Origin: Neonectria sp. B-13
Lineage: Eukaryota > Ascomycota > Sordariomycetes > Hypocreales > Nectriaceae
Length of the DNA stretch: 64,000 bases
Direction: 5' to 3'
NCBI GenBank assembly: GCA_002682825.1
Contig: NOKP01000020.1
Coordinates: forward strand, 558,001-622,000
This document shows, piece after piece, positions 44,932-57,334 of this stretch. The position numbers were made by a program, and so were the translations under genes. Positions within the stretch are counted from its first letter, which is position 1. Every line of letters starts with the position of its first letter. Below the pieces are notes generated by a model. It was not told the origin of the DNA. It searched no databases and worked only from the letters and a program-made list of their open reading frames with translations.

Positions 44932-47900
44932 TTAAAAGTACGCCAGCCCATTCCAACCCAGCAAGCCCTCCAGCTCCTCCCTCAGCTCGGCCACGCTGTC
45001 GTACCCACCCTTGCCCGCAATCTCAGCGCGCTTCGCAGCCGCGAGTTCCGTCCACCGGGACAGCACGGCACCATCCAAGATGGAGCGCCCGCCGGCGGCC
45101 TCGACGCCGACGTAGCGAGAGCCGTCGCCGAGGCGGTGGGCCTTGGCGTTGAGCCCGCCGTGGGCGGCCAGGGCAGGCAGCAGCTGGTTCGTGATGGAGA
45201 GGAGGCGGCGGTAGGTGGCCTCCGGGAGCGGCGTCAGCGCCGCGAGGTGGCCCGAAGCCGAGGCGAGGAGGAGGATGTGCGGCGGCGAGTCCGGGGTGGG
45301 GTGCGAGGGGGGGAGGGTGCGTGGCAGGAGGAGGGTCGATGTTGGCGGGTTGGGGGTTACGCAGAAGGTGGTGCGGTGGAGGAGGAGGTGGCCCTGGAGA
45401 GACTTGGGGTCTGGATGGACGGTTAGTATGTGTGTTTATAGTCTAGGGGAGGGATGTATAGGAGAGGACTTACGGTCGGGGTTGAAGTCGAGGATGTGTA
45501 GGTCGCCATCGGCGTCCGCCGCGACAATGGCCAGGTCGTCTCCGTCCGGCAGGAAGTCGGCCAAGATGAGCGGCAGGCGGCCGTTACTCTTGCCGAGGAC
45601 CTTGAACGTATACGGCTCCTCGGTGTAGCCGGCGAACCACACGCCCTTGAAGGCGTCGGCGATCAGGATCAGGCCGCTCCGGGGCAGCTCGCGGGCGCTG
45701 ACGACGTGGCAGCTCATGTCGAGGAAGGCGACGGGCAGCAGCGAGCCGTCCTCCTTGAGGCCGCGCACCATGCACTTCTGGCCCTGGGCGACGAGCATCA
45801 GGCCCTGGGTGCCGACCTCGGACAGGGCCGTGACGCCGCCGCGCGGGATGTCCTCGCGCGCGATGAGCTTGAGCCGCTTGTTGGTCTCGGGCCGGCCGGG
45901 CTCCGGGATGACGGTGACGATGTCGAAGACGTGGACACGGCCGCGGATGGGTAGGTCCTCGCCCTTGGCCACGGCGGTGCCGACGGCCAGCAGCATGCGG
46001 CGCTCCTTGGTCTCCTCCGAGACCTCGAGGTGCAGCGTCTTCATGCACTCGATGGACTCGCACGGCTCCAGCTCCACCTCGTGGATCACGGTCCAGCTGA
46101 CGGGGCTGATGAGCTTGAGCACGCCGCGGCCCATGGTCGGCGGTATCCCGAGCGCCTCCTTGGCCCACTCCTTGTGGTAGTCGTCGTCGCGGGGCAGCTC
46201 GAAGGGCTCCGACGTCATGCACCCGGCGATGTAAGCGCCCGTGGGCTGGTGGAAGGCGATGCCGCGTACGTCGTTGTCCAGCGGCACCTTCTTGACCGAG
46301 ATGCCGAGCTCGGTGATATTGGTGTGGGCCGGCAGCTGCGTGACGCGGGCGACGCCCTGGTCGTCGGCGTAGATGAAGCCGCGGTCGCAGCCCTCGGTGT
46401 GAAAGGGGCTCATGGCGCGGACGGGGAGGCCCTGGAGGCCGACGACGCGGGGGATGCTCTTGCTGGACTTGACGACGAAGCTCGGCGACGGGCCGGGCAG
46501 GAACACGGTGCTGTAGCCGTTGATGTTGGCGCATGCGCGGAGCGGGACGAAGCGCGGCTGCTGGTCGGCGTCGTCTCCGGCGGCCTCGACGGGGGCCGTG
46601 GCCAGGACGGAGTTGGACGACTTTTTGAAGGAGAGGGTGGCTTTGAGCGTGGGCTCTGTGCCCTCGGACTGGTAGCGGAGGGGTTCGTAGATGGTGAGGT
46701 CGTCGGAAGAGTGACGGAGCTGAGGATGTTAGTCGAGACTGAAGAGAGGGGCTGTATAGATATATTGCTTACAATTAGGTACGGTGGTTGTGAAACAGAG
46801 TCTCCGAGGTTCGCAACCATGATCTCACTCAGGGTCTCGCGGGCCATGCCACGACGATGGGTGTATTCGGGGGAGAGGAAGGGGGGGATATATGTCAGTC
46901 CTTCGGCCACGTACACGGGCTCCGAAAGGTCAGGCAGGGCGTAGACCTGCGAACTGTCAGTTGAACCCATACCAATGCCGTGCAGGAACTAAATACTCAC
47001 ATGAAGAGCCCCCGCTGCACTGAGCAGGAACATCATAATCTTCTCCTCAGTTTCGGCACCCTTGTCGCTTGAAATGGGTTGAAAGGCGCCCTGGGAGTCA
47101 GCATACAAACATCCTGCCTGCCACTTGGTGCTTGACAGGGTGGTGTCCGTCTTCTCGACCTCCTCGAGCTCGTTGTTGCTGTCGATTTGGGCGACGAAGA
47201 CGCTGTTGTCGTCGCGAATGAGGAGCAGGTAGGGATCCGCGATGCTTGCGCTGGTGACTCTTGGCTCCGCGCCCGTCTCCTCGTCGAGCATTGGTAGGAT
47301 TTGAATGAGGCCGAGATCTGATTGCATTAGTACATCTACACACATTGGCCGTGAGGCGAGAAACCAACTCACCTCCATCGTAAGACCGGACTTCAGACTT
47401 GAGGACCTGGATGATCCTCATCTGCTTCCCCATCGTGCCGGCCTCAACGGTGAAGCCGGCCGCGGGATCAAACTCGGTCTCCTTGAGCGTCTCGAACCCG
47501 GCGGCCGTGAGCGCATACACATCCGACGTCTCGTAGCCGTCGAGGTCGACCTTGGCCACAATCATAAACTTGTCGTACTGCCCAAAGGTCTCGTAATCAC
47601 TATCGGCAGCGACATTGGCGCCGAGCGCTTTGGGGATCGGCTTCTTGACGGACATTGTCCAGAAGCCTCGCGCCTCAGGGAACTCGAACCGCCCGATGAT
47701 CTTGGGCTGGATGTGCCGGTTTAGGACCGCAAGGGCTCCTGCGCTGCCGCGTCCGACGACGCAGCCGAGTTGCAAATCGGCTACGACGCCCTGCGAGAGG
47801 GTTGCTTCTTCGCTGTCTGGGAGGAAGGAGGCCTTGCCGCAGGTGAACTCCTGGATCGGGGCGATGCTGAGAAGGGTATCGTGAATGCGGAAGCTCAGTT

Positions 47901-49461
47901 CGCCTGACTTTCCTGTGCCGTTGAGAATCTGCGTAGGCTTTGCAGCTGCCGATTCCGTGCCGTACAGGTCATCGTCTTCTTCATCGTCGTCGTCGTCGTC
48001 GTCGAGGTCGAGATCCTCCACATCAAGTGCGAGGTCGGCGTCGATGACTCGAGCCTTGCGGCGCTTCTCTGGTCCTTGTTTTCTCAGCCAACCTAATACA
48101 ACGGAGTCGCCAGCCTCGCTTCCGACAAAGAATGTGTTTTTGCCTAGCTTCGAGAGGCAGGATGGACGGCTTTTGATGAGACTGCCGCCGCTTTCTGTAG
48201 GAATCATCTTGATGGTGATGCCGGAGACCGTGCGGCCGTCGATTCGGAAAGATACAATGCCAAGACGGCCGTCGTTCAAGATCAACAGAAGCTCCCCGTT
48301 CTCGATGTAGAGCTGTTCAATGACGCACCCCTCCAGGCGAAGGTTCAGATCGGCCTGGTCCGTCAAGCTGAACGAGGTCATTTGCCTCGCCATCGGATTG
48401 ACAGCCACGCCATTTGCCTTCCCTGACTGATCAACGTGGATCAACTCATTCTGGCCGACTAGCAGCGCGCCCCCTACAGGCTTGGGCAGTGCGATGACCT
48501 TGTACAGGTCCCGGGGCAAGTCAGTGACGGAGAGAATGGTAGTCGAGGCGCGTTGTTGCAGGTCCAGAGTAAAGACCTTGTAAGTAAGGTGGTCCTTCTG
48601 GCCAAACGAGTGGGCGCTTGACTGGCTGGACGAGAGGATGCCAAAGGTGGGCTCTCTATACTCATGCAGAAAGGCGAGGTGCACGGGGTGGAGCAGGCTG
48701 GGATCTAGCAGAGGGAGACGAAGAACAAAAGACGGTGTATACGCTGCTTCTAGGCTGTCGCTATCTCCATTGGCGACTGCGGTGGGCTCCTTGACGGGCC
48801 GCGGTCCGTCGAGATCCTCATCCCAATCGTCCATCTCCAAGTCCTCTTCCGACTGCCGGAACGGGAGAATGGCGAGGTTTCGTGACCCGAACTTGAAGGC
48901 CGCACATCTGCTCCCGGGATCGGCCTGGAGGAAGTTGACGTGGTCGCCAAAGGGGACCTCCCAGGGCGCGCCGTGCAGCTCGTCTTTCTCGTAGTAGTGG
49001 ATCGAGATGGTCTCGAGCGTGTTCTTTTTAGGATCCCACTCGGTAAGGCACATCTTGGCCGCCTTGTAGGCCAGCAGCAGAGCGTCACCGCCCGACTTGG
49101 TCTGCTTGGTCTTAAGCCTCGCCAGGCCGATGACGGCGCCGGAAAGCGGGATCTCCGCGACGAGCACGAGTTTGGTGTTGTTCGTCCGATCGGTGCGCAC
49201 CAGCATCGACTCCCCGCCGCCGAGGAAGGAGGATTCGAGGCCATCATCGTCGTTCGCTCGGAGATCGAACTCGGGTTCGGCCTTGGCGGACTGCAGCGGC
49301 TGGTTCTGGGCGTCGAGCTCGGCGGAGATGGCCTTGGTGGTGAAGATCTGGAGCAGGGAGCCCTTTGCGACGACAAGGTTGGCGGCCGTGGCGGAGGTGA
49401 GAGGCAGGCTCAAGGCGTGGGTGACGGCTGAGGGAGCCGCGAGCTCGGTGTAGGCCTGCAT
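44932..49461 (-). CDS. CFT1: cleavage and polyadenylation factor subunit Cft1 / CPSF160
   Basis: Large scaffold of the mRNA 3'-end processing complex in the nucleus. Five exons on the minus strand: 49461-47373, 47317-47001, 46946-46773, 46719-45474 and 45410-44932, total 1434 residues, the normal length. It starts MQAYTELAAPSAVTHALSLP. Features include NLVVAKGSLLQIF, LHPVHLAFLHEYREPTFGIL (a strongly conserved CPSF160 segment), a central acidic run of Asp/Glu, and VYALPDLSEPVYVAEGL. The C-terminal CPSF_A region includes FHTEGCDRGFIYADDQG, YHKEWAKEAL, LADAFKGVWFAGYTEEPYTF (my reading: LIADAFKGVWF) and HILDFNPDHPKSLQGHLLLH. The pattern of many WD-like beta-propeller strands fits the three-propeller CPSF160/DDB1 family; Cft1 rather than DDB1 or SF3b130 is indicated by the HEYREPTFGIL and DFNPxxPxSxxGxxLLHR segments. 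Every junction keeps the frame. Head-to-head with the LMBD1-type gene. Confidence 0.95.
47983..48005 (-). repeat. GAC/GAT repeat coding for Asp in Cft1
   Basis: On the plus strand a TCG/TCA trinucleotide run; in frame it encodes the acidic stretch of Cft1. Likely length-variable and without frame effect. Confidence 0.7.
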
Positions 49462-50177
49462 CGCTGCTGCAAGACCATGCTTTCGCGGCGAGGAGGGAGA
49501 CGGATTGAGCTGTCGCTCTGGGCGTAATTCGTCTCGTCGGGCTGGGTTGACTTGGGCCCTTGTTGTCGCGATGGTGTTGGATGTTGCGAAAGAAGCTTGA
49601 GCTCTTGACGGATCAAAGTAGCCTCCGACTTCCGAGAGCTCCAAGCGGAGCAAGCTAGGCCTACCCTACGCGACAGGGTATTGAGACCCCCAGCAAGCTA
49701 ATTGAGGCCAAAGCAGGGGTGTGAAGCACAAGCCTTCAGGAGTATCCATAGCATAATCGCGGCTAACCCCATTCTCGGCAAAGCCCAGTCTATTGCGTCA
49801 CGAAAACGCCGGCCGCGTTCTGCCCGGCTTCTGCAACCAAGCTTCAGTTCCAGCTCCCGCAACAGCTTCAGGGATCCTGGATTCTACTTGTGTTATTTCC
49901 CGTCGCTAGTCAATCTGCTCGATTAGTGCGTCCATCTACACGATCGCATTGTACCGACCAAGTACCGGACTATCCGTGCTTCTGAGGTGCCTAATGACGA
50001 CGTCACCGGCTGTTCTGTGATAGCCTGTTTCTCTTGGTCGCTCGTCGCCAATCCTCCATCTCGCATCTCTACCACACAGAAACACCAACACATCGACGCC
50101 CTCTGCTGCAAATTTCTACGCTCTTGCGTCGTCGACCCCATTCACGCCTACAGCCCTCGTTGGCTCCTTCCGTCACC
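49462..50177. promoter_or_regulatory. bidirectional promoter between Cft1 and the LMBD1-type gene
   Basis: A 716-bp divergent intergenic region and the only plausible location for both promoters. No specific element is called with confidence. Confidence 0.5.
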
Positions 50178-51959
50178 ATGGCCGCCGCAGGCCTCGTCCA
50201 GACCAGTCTCATCTGGGTCGCGTATGCTGTCGCTGTCGGCCTCTGCCTGGTCGCCGCCGTCATCACCACCTTCACCTGGCAGACGCCGCGCGAGCGCTCC
50301 GCAATCGTCAGCGTCGTTGCCATCGTCAGCTTGACCTCTCTCCTCGCGACCGTCTTGCTCCTCCCCGTCGACATTGCCCTCGTTTCCGCGACCAGCTCAG
50401 CCGCCCTCGGAGCGAAGAAAGACTGGGCTACGCCGGAGCGCATCGACCACATTCTTCTCACCCTCAAGATCGTCTACTACAGCCTCTACAGCTTCGATGC
50501 TCTTCTGTGTCTCGTCGTGATCCCCTTTGCCTACTTCTGGCACGAGGAATATGACGAGGTCGAGATCGAGGAGGGTCGCTCCCTCAGCAGTCGCTTCTGG
50601 GCTGCCGCTAAATACACACTATTCTTCATCGCATTTGTCGTCATCCTCTTTCTGCTCGGCTTCTTCGTCCCCGCCGCCGGTGACAGCGCCAAAGACCACT
50701 GGGACCTGGACTACTTCAAGAAGCTCATCTCACAGAACCATGGAGAAAAGGCCTTGACCTTTGCCCTTGGTCTTCTATTGACCCTAGGCACGCTGCTCTA
50801 CGTTGTTTACACCGGCGCCGGACTTGCTCTTCTGCCCATCTCGCTCATCAAGTCGGCGCCTTCAATCTCGGCCCCGCAGCTCTCTGAGACGACCGCTTCT
50901 CAGCTCGAGCAGAACAGGGAACGACAGCGACAAATCGAATTGCGCAATGCTGGTCGCCAAGAGGAAATGTCCCGCAAGGACCGACGAGAATTGGATGCCC
51001 TGGTCAGAGAGGAGCAGACATTGGTTCGACGAGAGAGACTGGCGGCCGAGGCACAGGGAGAAGGAAAGAGTCGGATCTACCAATTCTGGATCAAGCTCTG
51101 CGTCCTGTTCCGACCGATCAAGATGCTGGGCGGTATCCTGCTGCTCCTTCTTTCCATCTTCTTGTGGACCTCGATGCTGATCACAGGCATCGACAAGGCC
51201 AAGAATTCAGTCTGCAAGCAGAAATGCGGCTACATTCTGGGCCAGATCCATCTGTTCCAACCCATGAACTTCATCTTCGTCAAGGCCGCCAAGGCATTCC
51301 CAGTCGATTACATCCTTATGGCTTTGCTGGTGCTCTTCTTCTTCAGCAGCTCCATCTCGGGCGTCGCTGCTGTGGGCATCCGCTTCCTTTGGGTCCGCAT
51401 CTTCCAGATCCGCAAGGGAAGGACTGCTCCCCAAGCCCTGCTCATTGCTACCGTCATGTTGGCGCTCATCATTTTGGCCACCAACTACGGCATTGCTATG
51501 ATGGTTGCTCCCCAGTACTCAATCTACGGAACTCAGACCTTCTGCTCCAACGCACCAGACTATCCCGGAGAGCAACCCACCTGCGAGCGCCATTCAGACC
51601 TGATCCAGCCTTGTTCTGAGGTGTTGGAATACAAGCACGCAAAGGACGTCTGCACCCCATCTGTCATGTCAACGTTCCTGAACCGAATTACCATTACCTG
51701 GCCATTCTTTGGTCTCGTTGACTTCTGGGCACAGTTCGCCTTCCTGGGCGTCTTCCTCGTTGTGTTCATCACCGCCATCTTCCGCACCCCCAAGGTCAAC
51801 ATGAATGAGTTTGACGAGCAGGCCGAGGCCGACGAGGAGGAGAGCCTACTGGCCTCTACCGGTAGACGATTTGGCGCGACCTGGCAGGATGTGAGGGGTA
51901 AGACCGGGAATGGCTCCGGCAACAATGGCGGCAATGGATCAAGGTCCGCCGATGTTTGA
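50178..51959 (+). CDS. LMBR1/LMBD1-type membrane protein (annotated in fungi as probable lysosomal cobalamin transporter)
   Basis: A single exon of 593 residues with about nine transmembrane helices. It starts [20 protein letters not shown] (ATG in good context CACCATGG). Helices include [10 protein letters not shown] (with the LPxDI motif of LMBR1 proteins), [39 protein letters not shown] and [19 protein letters not shown] long charged loop (residues about 245-310) contains a coiled-coil-like Glu/Arg/Gln stretch. Further helices and a [16 protein letters not shown] segment follow, with an acidic tail ending in Asn/Gly/Ser repeats. The layout matches mammalian LMBD1, a vacuolar/lysosomal partner of the ABC transporter ABCD4 in B12 export. 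Fungi generally do not depend on B12, so the role here may differ. Vacuolar membrane is likely. Confidence 0.88.
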   Translation: MAAAGLVQTSLIWVAYAVAVGLCLVAAVITTFTWQTPRERSAIVSVVAIVSLTSLLATVLLLPVDIALVSATSSAALGAKKDWATPERIDHILLTLKIVYYSLYSFDALLCLVVIPFAYFWHEEYDEVEIEEGRSLSSRFWAAAKYTLFFIAFVVILFLLGFFVPAAGDSAKDHWDLDYFKKLISQNHGEKALTFALGLLLTLGTLLYVVYTGAGLALLPISLIKSAPSISAPQLSETTASQLEQNRERQRQIELRNAGRQEEMSRKDRRELDALVREEQTLVRRERLAAEAQGEGKSRIYQFWIKLCVLFRPIKMLGGILLLLLSIFLWTSMLITGIDKAKNSVCKQKCGYILGQIHLFQPMNFIFVKAAKAFPVDYILMALLVLFFFSSSISGVAAVGIRFLWVRIFQIRKGRTAPQALLIATVMLALIILATNYGIAMMVAPQYSIYGTQTFCSNAPDYPGEQPTCERHSDLIQPCSEVLEYKHAKDVCTPSVMSTFLNRITITWPFFGLVDFWAQFAFLGVFLVVFITAIFRTPKVNMNEFDEQAEADEEESLLASTGRRFGATWQDVRGKTGNGSGNNGGNGSRSADV

Positions 51960-52180
51960 AATGGTTGAGTAACCTTGGGACTATGGTGTGGTGGGAGACG
52001 GAATGGAGGTATTATCTGTTTTAGTAGGCTGCAGCGCAGCAAGTACACGCACTTGGCATGGAGTTACAACGAGGTCTGGTATGTTGGGTATCTGTATTTA
52101 AAAGGCACGCAGTCGTCGCGGAGTGGCAGGGTTATCAAGGAGCAAGTAGTCTAAGGGACCAGCAGACTGGCACGAATTAT

Positions 52181-53288
52181 TCAGGCCCCTAGCGCTATCT
52201 TCCTCTTCTCCGTTTTCCTATCCCGCGTGAACTGCACGGCTTTGTGGCTGAGCTCTTCGAAGCCGGCGCGCGGGCCGACGTGCATCTCGCGCCAGCACCG
52301 CGCGCAGTAGACGTCGTCGTCGCAGCCCAGGCACCGCAGCGTCGCGTCCTCGAGGCACACGGTGCACCAGCTGTCGACGTCGTCGTCGGTGTAGTTGGTG
52401 CGCGACGTCAGGCGCTTGACGGGCTTAGACGGCGCGTCGGTGGGCACGTCGGGGAGGTCGAGCCCGTCGGACGCCGGGACGCGGAGGGCGGCCATGCGCG
52501 CCGTGATGTCGTCGAGGTCGGTGCTGGCGGCGCGGGCGGAGCGGGCGGCGGGGAGGTCCTCGAGGGTCGACGGGAGGTCCGGCAGGGAGAAGTCCGATTC
52601 TGTAGAGGGGATGGCGGTGGATGGCTTGGCGTCATCGTGAGCCTCGTTCTCAGCCTCGGGAGGGTCGTCCTTTGCGAGAGCGGCTTCGAGTTCCAGCTCG
52701 TCGCGGAACCTCGCAATCACGTCGTCGACGTCGCGCTTCATGCCCTCGCCATCCGAGTCATCTGAATCCTGGTCCTTGCCGTCCTGCTTACCGGGAACTT
52801 CATCGTCCTTGGGGATTGCCGAGGCGAGTTCCTCGAGGAGGGCCTTGACGCGCGCATCGTCCGGGTCGGCCTGGAAAGCCTCGTCCGGGCTGACGTCGCC
52901 GAGGAGCTCCTCGAGGGTCTTGTCATCCGTGCGGAAGATGGCGTCGATGTCCTCGTCGTCTGGCTCCTCTTTTGGCGAAAGCTTCACGGGCACCGCTCTT
53001 TGGACGGACTGCGCTGGGGCGGTAGACGACTTGGCCGGCGGCGGAGGTGAGGTTGCATCCTGGTCGCGCAGGGACTTGAGACGGGCGGCTAATGTGTCTT
53101 CCCGGGTCGGCGTTCCCTGGCGCTCTATGAGGTCTACGGAGATTCTGGATGTCTGGTGAGTCTTGGGAACGTTTCTTATTGGGGGATATCGATCTGTACT
53201 TTGTGGGTTGGGTCCTCTCTGAGGTTGCGCTTCCGCCTCGCAATGCCTGGAGGCGATCGAGGAGGGATTTATCGATGGGGTCTGACAT
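52181..53288 (-). CDS. ANCHR/ZFYVE19-like protein with two MIM1 motifs and a zinc finger
   Basis: Two exons (53288-53200 and 53144-52181, 55-nt intron) give 350 residues. The N-terminus starts MSDPIDKSLLDRLQALRGGS and contains DKSLLDRLQALR (residues 6-17). After the intron comes EDTLAARLKSLR (45-56). Both exactly match the MIM1 consensus [DE]xxLxxRLxxL[KR] that binds MIT domains such as that of VPS4. The middle is acidic and helical (DDKTLEELLGDVSPDEAF, VKALLEELASAIP). Near the C-terminus, WCTVCLEDATLRCLGCDDDV continues into YCARCWREMH, a cysteine/histidine finger very like the end of human ANCHR (ZFYVE19). In animals ANCHR holds VPS4 at the midbody to delay abscission. No FYVE domain is seen here. 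A role in ESCRT-III/VPS4-dependent septation or membrane scission is inferred. Choosing the acceptor at 53145 (TCCAG) rather than the CACCAG 9 bases upstream keeps the frame. Confidence 0.85.
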
Positions 53289-54241
53289 TTGCGGGGGGTA
53301 CAGGGATGCAAGAGAATGCAGGGGATATGAGCCTCTAAGCTAAGTCCGATATCCCGCAGAGGATCGAGCTGTCTGCGGTTCTGAATCCTGAGTCGAGACT
53401 GAGAAGTGAGGCGGTTCACCTCACTGTACCAGCACTGACGTCGATGCTCTGGCGGGGTTAACTTGGCGGGCTTAGCGGGTGGGCTGAGCCACCTCCGGCT
53501 TCCATGTTAGTGATTGGCAGGATTGTAGAATGGAGATATCCAATTACCTCGCGACCACCGATCGTGTATTTCGACGACAGATACTCCAATTAAATCACAT
53601 GTTTCCTTTAATTAACCAGCAAGTGGTTTTATCATTATTTAGCTTCCACTCTTCCACCTTTTTACTCCATACGCGTTTACAGTGCCAATGCTATAGCAAG
53701 GCCTAGCTAGACCTGGGCATCCATATTAACCGCCGAACCCACACGGAGACCCGCCTATTGCAACAGCACATAACCGCCAAGAATCGGGGCCTAGTCCGTT
53801 CTGTAGCCGCCCGGGCGAAGCACAGCAAATCCGAACCACGAGGAGCCCGGACCTTGTCGCAGCTGAGATGCTGAAACGGACCACAAGGCAGAAAACTGCG
53901 GGACTAACACTTGAACACAACCAACACACCAATCATGGCACCCGGCCCCTGGCTTCATCTGCACCGGCGGGTCGATACGGCTTCTTAAAACTGGGTTAAA
54001 CTATTCTCATTGCCCCAGATGCCCTAAAAGGCTCGTGCCGAAGCGGCCAAGGTGACAGGTCCCTGTCCGCGGTCCTGGCGGAGTCGCCAACAATCCGGGA
54101 TCCAGCCCGGTAGCTTGCCTTCTGATCTTCTCCAGTTCTCTCTTCTTCTCCCCTCTCGTCCTCTTCCTTCCCGCATATTCCTCCTGCATTTACTTGTTCA
54201 TCTTCTTGATCACCAAACGCGCACGTGTGCCATGGCCAAAG
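53289..54241. other. divergent intergenic region
   Basis: Promoters of the ANCHR-like gene (left) and the membrane-anchored propeller gene (right). No coding sequence is seen. The 100 bases before 54242 are CT-rich. Confidence 0.45.
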
Positions 54242-55763
54242 ATGGCCTCGTCGACGCCTCCTCAGCCCGACTATAGCACCCTGGAGCTGGACACGAATGT
54301 CCACACCTCCAACCGATTCTTCGAGAACAACCCGCACCAATTCCCAGAGGTCAACCGCTATGCAACTGCCGATCGCGACTATCCCGAGCTGGCTCAACCG
54401 TATCCCCTCATAAAGCATGATCCCCCATATGTTCCGCCACCAGTCGAGCCCAGGATATGTGGCCTGCGGCGGAAAACGTTCTTTATAGTTCTCGGCGTTG
54501 TCCTCGTTGTTATCGGTGCCATCATCGCGGGCGTCGTGGTGGGGGTGACGAAGAAGAGCGATAATTCCTCGGTTCCTTCAGACTCCAATGATTCCAACGA
54601 TTCCAACGACAACAAATCGGGTAGTCCTTCCCGCGACTCCAAAGACAACAAGACTGGCATTTTACCAGACACCAGTATCGCCGCTACCAACTTCACCGAT
54701 GACTACGGCTACAGCAACTTCATCATCATCTACCAACTCAAGAACCTCGCCATATACATGTCGGCGTATAATTCCTCGGAAAAAGAATGGATCGTCTCTC
54801 CCGTGGTGGACGGTAGCAACGGCGTTAGCCTCGACACGGTCCGCAATGGAACCAATCTGGCCATTGATGTGTACTGGCACAATGATACGGTACGTTGATT
54901 TTTGCCATGTTGGATGAGAAACAATGTATGATTCTGATCTCTAACCTACCTCATAGTGGCGCGACATCCACCTGTACTGGCAATCGCCAAATAATGCTGT
55001 CAAAACCTTGTTCAGAAACAACATCTCGACGACCGAAGTCTCAAGTCCCAAAGATTGGACTTATCCCTTTGAGACTGACAGGTTCAGTGCATCCGATGGG
55101 TCTTCCGTCGTGTCATACGCCCGCGAATGCCCCTACTGCACTTTGTACACATACGTCTTCTTCCAGGACGCCGAGGACGGAATCATGGGAGGCGTTCTCT
55201 TTGGTGACAACGACGAGGGGTGGGAGGACAGGAACTTTACCGAAATTACCGCGCCCGCCACCAACACATCTCTGGCCCTGGCGTCCGTGAGGGCCACCAA
55301 CACGTCCGACCGAGGCATGAACATCTTCTACCAGACCGAGTCGGGCGTGTTGGCGCAGCTTACATACAACGGCGGTAGTGTGTACGAGGCGCAGACTCTT
55401 TCCCGAGGTCTCTCAGACCAGTCCGCAATTGTCGCATTTTCCACCGGCTTCAATGATACCTCGGGCGACCGGCCTGCCCAAGGGTTCCACGTCCTGACTA
55501 CCGACCCTGACTCGGACACGGTGCTCCTAACATACTACAACGACGGAGAATGGGTCGCAGGCGACGAAGTCTCGGCGCTGTCGGATTGCGCCGCGAGAAG
55601 CATCATGGGTTTAAACCAGGCCCGCAGGCTGTACTGCCTTGTCGATGCCGATGATGGGGAGGTTGAGATTCATGAGTATGTGTGGAGGGGCGAGCCTGTG
55701 GGCGATACAGACAGTTTTTATAGTTGGGATAAGGCCGGCACCGTAGATACCATTGTGAATTAG
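54242..55763 (+). CDS. single-pass membrane protein with fucose-lectin-like beta-propeller ectodomain
   Basis: Two exons (54242-54889 and 54957-55763) give 484 residues. The first 75 are cytosolic-like and Tyr/Pro-rich (YPLIKHDPPYVPPPVEP). One transmembrane helix follows at about 79-102 (FFIVLGVVLVVIGAIIAGVV), then a Ser/Asn/Asp-rich linker (NDSNDSNDN). The extracellular part has repeated strands of the type LAIYMSAYNSSEKEW, IHLYWQSPNNAVKTL, MNIFYQTESGVLAQL and VLLTYYNDGEWV, each followed by Gly/Asn-rich turns. This resembles the six-bladed fungal fucose-lectin (AAL/AFL) propeller, where each blade ends in I-x-V/L-Y-Y/W. There are many N-glycosylation sites (NFT, NDT, NTS). Type II topology is likely (no cleavable signal). 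The sugar-binding residues cannot be verified by eye. Surface display is inferred. Confidence 0.78.
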
Positions 55764-57334
55764 CCACACTAGACAGCATTCTTTTCTTCTTAATTTAGTT
55801 ATGACTTTTGAGTTCAATTAACTGATATTCATACCACCGTCTCCAATAGTCAATTACTTTGTGACGGTATTCCACTAGCACAGAGCTCGATGCGAGTGGA
55901 CTACAATAGTTCCGCTTCTCTAGCATTTATTTATAATATCACAGAAGGCTGCAGTTGACTGGCGTGGCTAGGGTAGGCCGTATCAGCTTTGTTGCAGTAG
56001 CTGGACAAGGCTCAAGCATCCGATAATTACTGCCACCATGAAATGATACACTAGTTTACCAAGGCCAATAATTCCACTAGACGTCATAGGGAACAAGTCA
56101 GCCATCCTCTCCGTCATATTAAGCTCGCTCTCTATGGTGTCGGGCTTAGATCACGACGACGACGCTACAACTCACGATGAGAGAAGTTGCTTTTAAGTAA
56201 AGCTTCCGAACTCGGGTTCACATCTTCCCAACCCCTGGAAATTCCTGGATCCCAAGTCCAGCACCCATGCAGCATGTCTTCCGACGGGCCACTCCGACAT
56301 AACCCTCATCCATAAATCAGGGCTGTGATCATCCCTCAACCAACAACCGGTGAGGGGTTCGTAAAAGTCCGCCCATGCAAAGCTGCCACTCGGAGGCTTA
56401 AATCGAGAAATGCATCTCCACAGCCCCCGCCTTATACGGGTTTAGATTTATCTCACTACATGGGCCTGTGGATGATGCTATCCTTCCGGCTTACCCGTCG
56501 TAGGATCAAATGGGGTGGACAGGGGTACGCGACCGACGGCGACGACTGTCAGTGTGAATTTCGCGAGACTCGAGATAAATTCCATCACTATTACAGTTGC
56601 TGAAAGGGTCCATTATACACAAAATCAAGACGTAATGAGCATTGGTATAGAGTCAACGGGGCTATAGGTGAAGTCCAGGACCAGGTAGTATTAGGTAGGA
56701 TTCAGGGTGGGTGGTCCTGAGACAAACCATCCGTCGTGCCCCTTTGAATCCTTCCATCCATCAAGAAGCTGCCTGGTCGGCCTTTACTTCCAAGATGCAA
56801 ACCGATTCGCCAGTTTACTGAATTTGTTGTCCTCGTCATCCGAGGGTGGAGACGGAGAAACAGCAACTGAACTGAGCGCGGCAAATTCCGTCCCCCTACT
56901 GTAAATGTCGGTGTCATCCCCACATGAGAAGACACGAGACAAGACGAGACGAAACAGGTTGTCTATCCCGGATGGCCGGCGGCTTCGATTTGGATCCGAA
57001 GGGAGACTTTTGATTGGCCTCGTGTCCTTTTTATTCGAGGATTACTTGTGATAGTCTCCGCCCTCGGCTGTCCAAGTCCAGTAGGATCAATCAAATTTTA
57101 ACTAGTGTCTCGCAACCATGCAACGTAGGATTCCTGACATGGATCACTGTTTCATTATGCTGGCTTGCGTATGTAGAACCAGATGAGCGATCACACATCG
57201 GATGATCGACTTGCTTGTTTACGAGCTATTCTATAAAACCTTCATGAGCGCCTCTGCTGTTAATGTGAGGTCTCGATCAACTTGTTTCATTCCACTCAAT
57301 CGTATCTCACTCGACTTACACACGCTCATCAATC
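55764..57334. other. intergenic, AT-richer, no gene seen
   Basis: This region separates the propeller gene from the spherulin-4 gene. Only the promoter of the latter can be recognised. Small frames near 56.3-56.6 kb and 57.2 kb have no support. Confidence 0.45.
57232..57238 (+). promoter_or_regulatory. TATA box of the spherulin-4 gene
   Basis: TATAAAA, 97 bp upstream of the start codon, at the spacing expected for a TATA element with a short leader. Inducible secreted-protein genes in fungi often have one. Confidence 0.5.

Noticed and set aside
45584..46534. 316-codon minus-strand frame rich in Arg/His/Pro
   Set aside because: It is an alternate frame of Cft1 exon 4; composition typical of an out-of-frame reading of GC-rich coding DNA.
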